This document shows, one piece after another, positions 5,012 through 11,382 of a stretch of 11,382 nucleotides of DNA. Position 1 is the stretch's first letter, and each line of letters begins with the position of its first letter. Source of the DNA: Actinomycetota bacterium (GTDB taxonomy: Bacteria > Actinomycetota > Actinomycetes > S36-B12 > UBA5976); contig JAFMIT010000047.1 in NCBI GenBank assembly GCA_017853815.1, positions 1 to 11,382 of the forward strand. The letters run 5' to 3'. A program made the translations under genes and the position numbers. The notes beneath the pieces were generated by a model. The model was not told where the DNA came from. It ran no database searches and was given only the letters and a program-made list of their open reading frames with translations.

Positions 5012-8000
5012 GTGGCAGGGGTAGAGGGCGACTTTGTCCACCTCCACGTGCATACCGAATATTCGATGCTTGACGGCCATGCCAACGTCAAGGCTCTATT
5101 CGCTGAAGCGGCTCGAATGGGCATGCCAGCGCTGGCGATGACTGACCACGGAAACCTTTTCGGCGCCTATGAGTTCTATAAAGCCGGCAAAGATGCAGGC
5201 ATCAAACCAATCATTGGACTTGAGGGTTATTACCTGCCTGTCGGCAGCCGATTTGATCGCGGTCCATTCCAATTCGACGGTCTCGTGGAGACGAACCTCG
5301 AAGATGGCGGATCCGGTGGTGTCGGCAAACTGAACTACACCCACATGACCCTCTGGGCTGAGACCACCGAAGGCATGCACAATCTTTTTCGGGTCTCATC
5401 CCTGGCATCACTCGAAGGTCAGTACGGAAAGTGGCCACGCTTTGATCGTGATCTGCTGGACCGATACGGCAAAGGTCTGATCGCAACTACAGGTTGCCCG
5501 TCTGGCGAGGTCCAAAAATGGCTTTCGGCCGGGCGGTATGACCGAGCGCGTCAAGCTGCAGCGGACTATCGAGACATTTTTGGGGTCGACAATTACTTCG
5601 TCGAAGTCATGGATCACAACATCGAGATTGAACGTCGGGTTCGAGCCGATCTCATCAGACTTTCACAGGACTTGGGCATTCCCTTAGTCGCGACGAATGA
5701 CCTCCATTACGTCAAAGCTGAGGACGCGGCCGCTCACGATGCACTGTTGTGTATCCAGACGGGCAGCAATCTCGCAGATCCCAAGCGATTCCGATTCGAC
5801 GCCAAGGACTTCTACCTGAAATCGGCGGCAGAGATGCGCCATGTCTGGCGCGAGCATCCTGAAGCGTCAGACAACACTTTGTTAATTGCCGAACGATGCA
5901 ATGTTTCGTTCCAAGAAGGGCGAGACCTTTTGCCTCGTTTCCCTGTTCCTGACGGAATGGACGAAAACGAGTATCTGCGCATCCAAGTCCAAGAAGGTCT
6001 CAAGCGACGCTTTGAAGTCCTTGGGAAAACCATGGGCGCGGAGTACTCGGCACGCGCAGACTACGAACTTTCTGTTATCAAGCAGATGGGCTTCCCGGGA
6101 TATTTCCTTGTGGTCGCTGACTTGGTCCGATACGCAAAAGAAAATGGCATTCGAGTAGGACCTGGACGTGGTTCGGCCGCAGGTGCACTGATTGCCTGGG
6201 CTCTCGGCATCACTGAACTTGACCCGATTTTGCATGGTTTGCTGTTTGAGCGCTTCCTCAATCCTGAGCGTGTCTCAATGCCGGATATTGATATGGACTT
6301 CGACGATCGACGACGCTCCGACATGATTCGGTACGCCACCGAGAAATACGGTGAAGAGCGAGTTGCTCAGATCATCACGTATTCCACCATCAAAGCTAAG
6401 GCCGCAATCAAGGATGCATCGCGCATCCTTGGCAAACCGTTTGCTATCGGCGACGAAATCACCAAAGCCATGCCACCTGCTGTTATGGGCAAAGACATTC
6501 CGCTCAATGGAATCTTTGATCCAAAGCATGATCGCTACAAAGAAGCAGCAGATTTTCGCAAGCTGTATGACGAGCGGCCAGACATTCGTGAAGTGGTCGA
6601 CATCGCCAAAGGTCTTGAAGGTGCTCGGCGGCAATGGGGCGTCCACGCTGCCGGTGTGATTCTTTCTGCAGAGCCGCTGATTGACGTTATTCCGCTTATC
6701 CGCAGAGCACAGGATGGCGCCATCATTACGCAGTTCGACATGGGCGCCTGCGAAAAGCTTGGTCTGCTCAAAATGGACTTCCTTGGCCTGAGGAACCTGA
6801 CAGTTCTCGATGACTGCCTCGAACATATTCTCAATAACCGCGGAGAGACGGTCGTCCTAGAACAGCTCTCGCTGGACGACCCCGCCGCGTACGCACTTCT
6901 GGGTCGTGGCGACACGCTCGGCGTTTTCCAACTCGACGGCGGTCCGATGCGCGCCCTGCTTCGGTCGATGATTCCGACGTCGTTTGATGATATCTCGGCA
7001 GTGCTCGCGCTTTACCGACCTGGTCCAATGGGTGAAAACGCGCACAACGATTATGCCGATCGCAAAAACAACCGAAAGCCCGTTGAACCGATTCATCCTG
7101 AGCTCAAAGAAGCGCTCGAACCAATTCTTGGCGAGACGTTTGGCGTCATTGTTTACCAAGAGCAAGTTATGGCAGTTGCTCAGCAACTCGCGGGATACAC
7201 GCTCGGTCAAGCCGACTTGCTACGCCGCGCCATGGGTAAGAAAGACAAGAAAGTTCTTGCGAAGGAATACAAGCCGTTCTCCGAGGGCATGCGCGAACGC
7301 GGCTTCTCTGAAGAAGCAACTGCCAAGCTGTGGGAAGTTCTCATTCCATTCGCGGACTACGCGTTTAACAAATCTCATTCTGCTGCGTACGGTGTCATCT
7401 CGTACTGGACCGCCTACCTCAAAGCGAACTACCCAGCCGAGTACATGGCAGCACTTTTGTCGTCGGTGAAGGACGACAGAGACAAGTTGGCCCTCTACCT
7501 CAACGAATGCCGCCGAATGGGCATCCAAGTGCTGCCTCCAGACGTGAACCAATCTCGAGCCGAATTCGCACCAGCTGGAACCGACATTCGCTTTGGACTT
7601 ACGGCGATCAAAAACGTTGGCGAGAATGTTGTCGAGTCCATCATCGCGACTCGCAAAGCTAAAGGAAATTTCACGTCGTTTGTCGACTTCCTCAACAAAG
7701 TGGATCTCAACGTCTGCAACAAACGTCTTGTCGAAAGCTTGATCAAGGCAGGTGCATTCGATTCGCTGCAGCAAACGCGCAAAGGTTTGCTGCAGGTGCA
7801 CGTCGAGGCTGTGGATTCAATTGCCGTCATCAAAAAAGATGAAGCAGCCGGGTTTGCGTCTCTCTTTGATGATTTCGACAGCCCAACAGCGGATAAAGAT
7901 CCAGACTCGTTAACGACTGGCGTGACGCTGAACATCTCCACTGATGAGTGGGATAAGGATTTGCTGCTGTCTTTTGAGCGCGAAATGTTGGGGCTCTATG

Positions 8001-8575
8001 TCAGCGACCATCCGTTGCTTGGCGTTGAACACATTCTCAAGAGTCATTCAGAAGTGTCCATCGCGGACATTTTTGAGGAGCCTCGCGAGTCAGACCAAAT
8101 CGTTGTAGCCGGTCTCGTTACTAGTGTGATTCGCAAGACCACCAAGAACGGTGGTCAATGGGCAACAGTCACTCTTGAGGATCTTGGGGGAGCGGTTGAC
8201 ATCATGTTCTTCCCGCAGACGTATCAGCTGCTTGCCCCGCAGTTAGCCGAGGACAACATTCTGGTAGTCGAAGCCAAAATTGATCGACGCGAAGATGAAG
8301 CGCCGAAGTTGATTGGTCGTTCAGTAACTGTGCCTGATTTGTCACGGCGCGGTGGTCCCCTCACCATCAACATGACAATCAGCCAGTGCACTCCAGAAAA
8401 CATGGAGAGGCTACGAGAACTTCTAGCGCAGCACCCAGGCACCACTGATGTGCGCGTCAAGCTCATCAACGGTTCTCGGGTAACCATGATGGCTGTACCC
8501 CAGAATCTTCGAGTCTCGACTGGCACCGAACTTTTTGGTGATCTCAAAGCAATCTTGGGCCCGCAATGCTTATAG
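5012..8575 (+). CDS. dnaE: DNA polymerase III alpha subunit (DnaE1 type)
   Basis: The 1187-residue protein is the replicative DNA polymerase. The GTG at 5012 is preferred over the in-frame GTG at 5006: GAGGAGG (4998-5004) is 7 bases from the former but only 1 from the latter. The N-terminal PHP domain keeps all nine metal ligands recalled for mycobacterial DnaE1: His12, His14, Asp21, His46, Glu71, His111, Cys162, Asp230 and His232. It is therefore predicted to be a proofreading exonuclease. The polymerase core has GPGRGSAAG (384-392), PDIDMDF with Asp427 and Asp429, and the third aspartate Asp589 in KMDFLGLRNLT. A helix-hairpin-helix region lies near 887-919 and an OB fold near 1029-1106. FASLFDDF (948-955) sits where a clamp-binding motif is expected. 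No intein interrupts it. A possible -10 (TAGGGT, 4975-4980) lies upstream, with no clear -35. The gene overlaps the next start by 10 bp. Confidence 0.97.
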   Translation: MAGVEGDFVHLHVHTEYSMLDGHANVKALFAEAARMGMPALAMTDHGNLFGAYEFYKAGKDAGIKPIIGLEGYYLPVGSRFDRGPFQFDGLVETNLEDGGSGGVGKLNYTHMTLWAETTEGMHNLFRVSSLASLEGQYGKWPRFDRDLLDRYGKGLIATTGCPSGEVQKWLSAGRYDRARQAAADYRDIFGVDNYFVEVMDHNIEIERRVRADLIRLSQDLGIPLVATNDLHYVKAEDAAAHDALLCIQTGSNLADPKRFRFDAKDFYLKSAAEMRHVWREHPEASDNTLLIAERCNVSFQEGRDLLPRFPVPDGMDENEYLRIQVQEGLKRRFEVLGKTMGAEYSARADYELSVIKQMGFPGYFLVVADLVRYAKENGIRVGPGRGSAAGALIAWALGITELDPILHGLLFERFLNPERVSMPDIDMDFDDRRRSDMIRYATEKYGEERVAQIITYSTIKAKAAIKDASRILGKPFAIGDEITKAMPPAVMGKDIPLNGIFDPKHDRYKEAADFRKLYDERPDIREVVDIAKGLEGARRQWGVHAAGVILSAEPLIDVIPLIRRAQDGAIITQFDMGACEKLGLLKMDFLGLRNLTVLDDCLEHILNNRGETVVLEQLSLDDPAAYALLGRGDTLGVFQLDGGPMRALLRSMIPTSFDDISAVLALYRPGPMGENAHNDYADRKNNRKPVEPIHPELKEALEPILGETFGVIVYQEQVMAVAQQLAGYTLGQADLLRRAMGKKDKKVLAKEYKPFSEGMRERGFSEEATAKLWEVLIPFADYAFNKSHSAAYGVISYWTAYLKANYPAEYMAALLSSVKDDRDKLALYLNECRRMGIQVLPPDVNQSRAEFAPAGTDIRFGLTAIKNVGENVVESIIATRKAKGNFTSFVDFLNKVDLNVCNKRLVESLIKAGAFDSLQQTRKGLLQVHVEAVDSIAVIKKDEAAGFASLFDDFDSPTADKDPDSLTTGVTLNISTDEWDKDLLLSFEREMLGLYVSDHPLLGVEHILKSHSEVSIADIFEEPRESDQIVVAGLVTSVIRKTTKNGGQWATVTLEDLGGAVDIMFFPQTYQLLAPQLAEDNILVVEAKIDRREDEAPKLIGRSVTVPDLSRRGGPLTINMTISQCTPENMERLRELLAQHPGTTDVRVKLINGSRVTMMAVPQNLRVSTGTELFGDLKAILGPQCL

Positions 8576-9030
8576 CGAGCCGCCGACTATTCGCGGTCTT
8601 GCTTCCGCTGGCCGTGACTGTTGGGCTCCTATGGCCACTTCTCGCACCGCGAGCTCAGTGCTACGCGCCAGACGGCGATTGCCTATTTTTCGCGGCGGAG
8701 TTTTCGAATGTCTTCTTTCGTATTGACGCCACTTTCGCACTTTTAGCTTTTGCAGCGGGAGTCCTCTCTGGGTTCCTGCTCAATCGCGCATGGTTATCTT
8801 GTGGTTTTCGGTATCAGCTGCTCGCTGCCGTCGCCACGACGGGCTTGTCAGCTCTGATGGTGGCGGCGGTGGAACGCGTGATTGCCCCGCTACCTCTCGC
8901 CGGCGCCAAGCCAGAGTTTCTCGATAACGTGTTTGTGCTTGGCTCTCCGTCTGCGCTGCTTGTCTGGGCATTTGCACAGCAATTGACGTTTGCTATTACT
9001 GGACCCAAGTCGCCGCCGCTTCATTCGTGA
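8566..9030 (+). CDS. Small four-helix membrane protein, unknown function
   Basis: The 154-residue product has hydrophobic segments at about 8-28, 54-75, 84-105 and 124-146, with short loops and a short hydrophilic C-terminus. The loop between helices 1 and 2 (29-53) holds Cys32 and Cys39, which could form a disulfide if the N-terminus is inside. The ATG lies within the last codons of dnaE (10-bp overlap) and has no convincing ribosome binding site, so translation probably depends on ribosomes finishing dnaE. Actinobacteria often carry a small membrane protein between dnaE and the his genes, sometimes assigned to DUF2567; I recall this context only weakly and cannot confirm the family. No catalytic motif is visible. 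Coding is supported by the unbroken frame with plausible membrane topology, tight packing and the absence of a better reading on either strand. Confidence 0.75.
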   Translation: MLIASRRLFAVLLPLAVTVGLLWPLLAPRAQCYAPDGDCLFFAAEFSNVFFRIDATFALLAFAAGVLSGFLLNRAWLSCGFRYQLLAAVATTGLSALMVAAVERVIAPLPLAGAKPEFLDNVFVLGSPSALLVWAFAQQLTFAITGPKSPPLHS

Positions 9031-9037
9031 AAACTCA

Positions 9038-9049
9038 GGCTCGCGAGCC
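9038..9049. promoter_or_regulatory. 12-bp perfect palindrome in the hisD promoter spacer
   Basis: GGCTCGCGAGCC is its own reverse complement and lies 5 bp upstream of the presumed hisD -10 box, in the -35 to -10 spacer. The position suits an operator for a dimeric repressor. As RNA it could form only a 4-bp stem, so it is not a convincing terminator for the upstream gene. Confidence 0.4.
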
Positions 9050-9054
9050 CAAAC

Positions 9055-9060
9055 TAGAAT
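9055..9060 (+). promoter_or_regulatory. hisD -10 box, leaderless arrangement
   Basis: TAGAAT matches TATAAT at five of six positions. It ends 6 bases before the GTG at 9067, so the first transcribed base should be at or within a few bases of the start codon. The hexamer 17 bp upstream (aactca) is not a good -35, which is common for actinobacterial promoters. Confidence 0.55.
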
Positions 9061-9066
9061 GAGCAT

Positions 9067-10383
9067 GTGATCCGGTTTATCGACTTACGAGATTCTGACG
9101 CAGAGGTCGGCCAACTTGTCCCTCGTGCTGGTCTCGATATTGAGACGGCGCTCGAGGTAGTGCGCCCGATCGTGCAGGATGTCATTGAACGCGGCGCCGA
9201 AGCAGTCCTCGATTGGACTGAGCGCCTCGACGGTGTTCGGCCAGCGCATTTGCGGGTTCCTCAAGCAGCGCTAGACGCCGCGTTAGTGAACTTGGATGCA
9301 GACGTGAGGGCGGCTCTTGAAGAAAGCATCCGCCGGGCTCGCATCGTGCATGAGGATCAGCGCCGCCATGACTACACCACCAACGTGGTGCCAGGCGGTC
9401 AAGTCACTGAACGCTGGCTACCCGTCGCGCGTGTCGGCCTGTATGTGCCTGGCGGTCGAGCGGTCTATCCATCGTCTGTCGTCATGAATGTGGTGCCAGC
9501 TCAAGTGGCTGGAGTCGCCTCTATGGTCGTGGCGTCTCCCGCTCAGAAAGATTTTGGTGGGCTTCCACATCCCACGATTTTGGCGGCATGCGCACTGCTA
9601 GGCATCACCGAGGTTTATGCCGTTGGCGGTGCCCAAGCGGTTGCGATGCTTGCGGTGGGTGTGACACTCGAAGATGGAACAGTTGTCGAACCCGTCAACA
9701 TGGTCACGGGGCCCGGAAACATCTATGTCACAGCTGCAAAGCGCATGCTCAAGGGTCGCATCGGCATTGACTCTGAAGCGGGTCCTACTGAAATCGCGAT
9801 CTTGGCTGACAACACCGCCATCCCGGCTCTCGTTGCAGCGGATCTGATTTCGCAAGCTGAACACGATGTCATCGCAGCATCAGTGTTGGTGACTCCGTCG
9901 ATGCATTTGGCTCGCGCTGTTGAACTTGAGCTTGAACTCCAAGTGTCGAAAACCAAACACCGCGAGCGGGTACTCGAGGCGTTGAAGGGCCGGCAGAGTG
10001 GCATCATCATCGTGCGCGATCTTGAGCAGGGAATCGACGTCGTGAACACCTATGCGGCTGAACATCTCGAGATCCAAACCGAAAATGCACGAGATGTTGC
10101 GTACCGCATCAAGAACGCGGGAGCGATTTTCGTGGGCAACTATTCGCCTGTGTCGCTCGGCGACTACTGCGCTGGCTCGAACCATGTCTTGCCGACGGCC
10201 GGTTGCGCGTGTCACAGCAGCGGATTGAGCGTCCAAACCTTTCTACGCGGAGTGCACATCATCGAGTACTCAAAGCAGGCACTTTCGGATGTTGCTCACC
10301 ACGTTGTAGCACTCTCAACAGCAGAAGATCTGCCGGCTCACGGCGATGCTGTGAAGGTTCGCTACCGAGATGCTTTGAAGTAG
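9067..10383 (+). CDS. hisD: Histidinol dehydrogenase
   Basis: The 438-residue zinc enzyme carries out the last two steps of histidine synthesis, oxidising L-histidinol to L-histidine with two NAD+. Length is typical (about 430-440). Seen in order: LPVARVGLYVPGG (118-130), VTGPGNIYVTAAKR (213-226), SEAGPTEI (236-243), then the zinc and catalytic residues. Matched to the E. coli enzyme, zinc ligands are Gln263 and His266 (QAEH), Asp366 (SLGDY) and His425 (LPAHGD); the catalytic pair is Glu332-His333 (AAEHLEI). The GTG at 9067 has no Shine-Dalgarno but is placed a few bases after a good -10 box, so a leaderless transcript is inferred. An overlapping ATG at 9059 in another frame stops after two codons. 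hisC begins 5 bp after the stop, indicating one operon. Confidence 0.97.
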   Translation: MIRFIDLRDSDAEVGQLVPRAGLDIETALEVVRPIVQDVIERGAEAVLDWTERLDGVRPAHLRVPQAALDAALVNLDADVRAALEESIRRARIVHEDQRRHDYTTNVVPGGQVTERWLPVARVGLYVPGGRAVYPSSVVMNVVPAQVAGVASMVVASPAQKDFGGLPHPTILAACALLGITEVYAVGGAQAVAMLAVGVTLEDGTVVEPVNMVTGPGNIYVTAAKRMLKGRIGIDSEAGPTEIAILADNTAIPALVAADLISQAEHDVIAASVLVTPSMHLARAVELELELQVSKTKHRERVLEALKGRQSGIIIVRDLEQGIDVVNTYAAEHLEIQTENARDVAYRIKNAGAIFVGNYSPVSLGDYCAGSNHVLPTAGCACHSSGLSVQTFLRGVHIIEYSKQALSDVAHHVVALSTAEDLPAHGDAVKVRYRDALK

Positions 10384-10388
10384 GCCCG

Positions 10389-11382
10389 ATGAGTTTGCCT
10401 TTGCGTCCCGAGTTGAGAGAAGTTCACGCGTACGGGGCACCACAGATTGACGTACCGGTTCGACTGAATACGAACGAAAATCCGTATTCGCCACCTTCGG
10501 AGCTCATTGCCGCAATCGCCGCAGAGGTTTCTGCCGTGGCATCAGGGCTCAACCGTTATCCGGACCGCGATGCCACGGCCTTGCGCAGTGCGCTTGCGGG
10601 CTACCTCAGTGCCGAAGCTGGAGCCGACGTTTCTGCAGATCAGGTGTGGGCCGCTAACGGCTCTAATGAAATCATGCTGCAGCTTCTTCAAGCTTTTGGT
10701 GGACCTGGACATACTGCGTTGACTTTTGCGCCGACATATTCCATGTACGAGGAGTACGCGCGCGACACCAACACACACTTTGTTGCAGTCCTTCGCAAGC
10801 CTGATTTCAGTGTCGACTCTGAACTTGTGCGCGCAGCGATTGCAGAACATTCGCCCCAGGTCATCTTCTTTGCGAGTCCCAACAATCCAACGGGCACAGC
10901 GATGGATTTGTCGCTCATCAAGGTGGCCTGTGAGGCCGCACCCGACAGTGTCGTGGTCGTTGATGAAGCGTATGCAGAGTTCCGCCGCGAAGGCGTTCCT
11001 AGCGCCGTCACACTGCTCGAGCACTATCCGCAATTGGTCGTGACTCGAACCATGTCTAAGGCGTTTGCTTTTGCTGGGGTGCGCCTGGGCTACCTAGCAG
11101 CACAGCCGAGTGTGCTTGAGGCACTCTTGTTGGTTCGCTTGCCGTACCACTTATCCACGCTCACCCAGACGGTTGCTCTCACGGCCGTAGCTCACGCGAC
11201 AGAACTGCAGAAAGATCTCGCACAAATTCGGGTTGAACGTGACGGATTGGTCACATGGCTGCGCGACCACGGCTTCGAGGCTGCAGATTCGGACGCCAAT
11301 TTTGTATTGTTCGGTCAGTTCTCCGACCGTCATGCAACGTGGCAGGCGCTAGTTGATCGTGGTGTTCTCATCCGCGAGGTAG
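10389..11382 (+). CDS. hisC: Histidinol-phosphate aminotransferase (3' end cut by window)
   Basis: The frame from the ATG at 10389 stays open to the window end, giving 331 residues of an enzyme usually 350-370 long, so only the last few dozen residues are missing. It is a pyridoxal-phosphate aminotransferase of fold type I that converts imidazole-acetol phosphate and glutamate to histidinol phosphate. Visible motifs: LNTNENPY (27-34) and LNRYPD (54-59) for substrate and cofactor contact, ANGSNEIM (89-96), SPNNPTGT (163-170), VVDEAY (190-195) and TMSKAFAFAGVRLGY (221-235), with Lys224 as the Schiff-base lysine and Arg232 contacting phosphate. The LNTNENP and SKAFAFAG signatures point to HisC; because HisC-like enzymes can also use aromatic substrates, the assignment rests partly on the adjacent hisD. 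The ATG is 5 bp after the hisD stop with only a weak ribosome binding site, so coupled translation is likely. Confidence 0.95.
   Translation, partial: MSLPLRPELREVHAYGAPQIDVPVRLNTNENPYSPPSELIAAIAAEVSAVASGLNRYPDRDATALRSALAGYLSAEAGADVSADQVWAANGSNEIMLQLLQAFGGPGHTALTFAPTYSMYEEYARDTNTHFVAVLRKPDFSVDSELVRAAIAEHSPQVIFFASPNNPTGTAMDLSLIKVACEAAPDSVVVVDEAYAEFRREGVPSAVTLLEHYPQLVVTRTMSKAFAFAGVRLGYLAAQPSVLEALLLVRLPYHLSTLTQTVALTAVAHATELQKDLAQIRVERDGLVTWLRDHGFEAADSDANFVLFGQFSDRHATWQALVDRGVLIREV

Noticed and set aside
4864..5124. N-terminal extension of the minus-strand membrane protein
   Set aside because: It would run across the divergent promoter region into the start of dnaE. A good ribosome binding site supports the ATG at 4863.
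6275..7801. Minus-strand open frames of 183 and 193 residues within dnaE
   Set aside because: Both are antisense to the uninterrupted polymerase core, show no domain or ribosome binding site, and have shadow-like composition.
5012..8575. Possible intein or frameshift in dnaE
   Set aside because: The reading frame is continuous, the spacing between polymerase motifs is normal, and no intein splice-junction residues or extra domain length are present.
9028..9054. Palindrome GGCTCGCGAGCC as terminator of the dnaE operon
   Set aside because: With no room for a loop it would leave only a 4-bp stem, and no T-tract follows. An operator is a better reading.

Overview
The window reads as chromosomal core sequence from an Actinomycetota (actinobacterium) of moderate GC, roughly mid-50s percent by eye. 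The evidence is the gene order (DksA/TraR-like protein, lspA, RluA-type pseudouridine synthase, then dnaE, then hisD-hisC), which resembles the actinobacterial lspA-dnaE-his neighbourhood. The Lys/Ala/Pro-rich N-terminus on the DksA-like protein, the DnaE1-type PHP domain and the actinobacterial style of Bax-inhibitor protein agree with this. No tRNA, rRNA, CRISPR array, insertion sequence, prophage or intein is visible. Coding density is high.

Layout. (1) Positions 1-2189, plus strand, one tight operon: the 3' part of a DksA/TraR-like zinc-finger regulator with an 18-bp tandem repeat encoding AAPAKK units, then lspA (signal peptidase II), then an S4-domain RluA-family pseudouridine synthase that overlaps lspA by 4 bp. 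(2) Positions 2339-3097: a Bax inhibitor-1-like seven-helix membrane protein with its own strong Shine-Dalgarno, followed by a perfect 15-bp-stem hairpin with no T-tract. (3) Positions 3169-4416: nhaA, a Na+/H+ antiporter, preceded by a leader of about 79 nt that folds into several supported stems with alternative pairings around the ribosome binding site. It is a candidate cation riboswitch. (4) Positions 4366-4863, minus strand: a small three-helix membrane protein with a four-cysteine exported tail, whose 3' end overlaps the 3' end of nhaA. (5) Positions 5012-8575: dnaE, divergent from (4), followed by an overlapping four-helix membrane protein. (6) Positions 9055 to the end: hisD and hisC (cut by the window edge), apparently a his operon with a leaderless hisD start and a 12-bp palindrome in the promoter.

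The genes are mostly housekeeping: lipoprotein maturation, rRNA modification, ion homeostasis, replication and histidine synthesis. The most interesting part for new biology is the structured nhaA leader. Secondary points are the histone-like tail on the DksA-like protein, the exported cysteine domain of the minus-strand gene, its antisense overlap with nhaA, and the probable leaderless his transcript. I see no clearly new multi-gene system such as a defence island or biosynthetic cluster.
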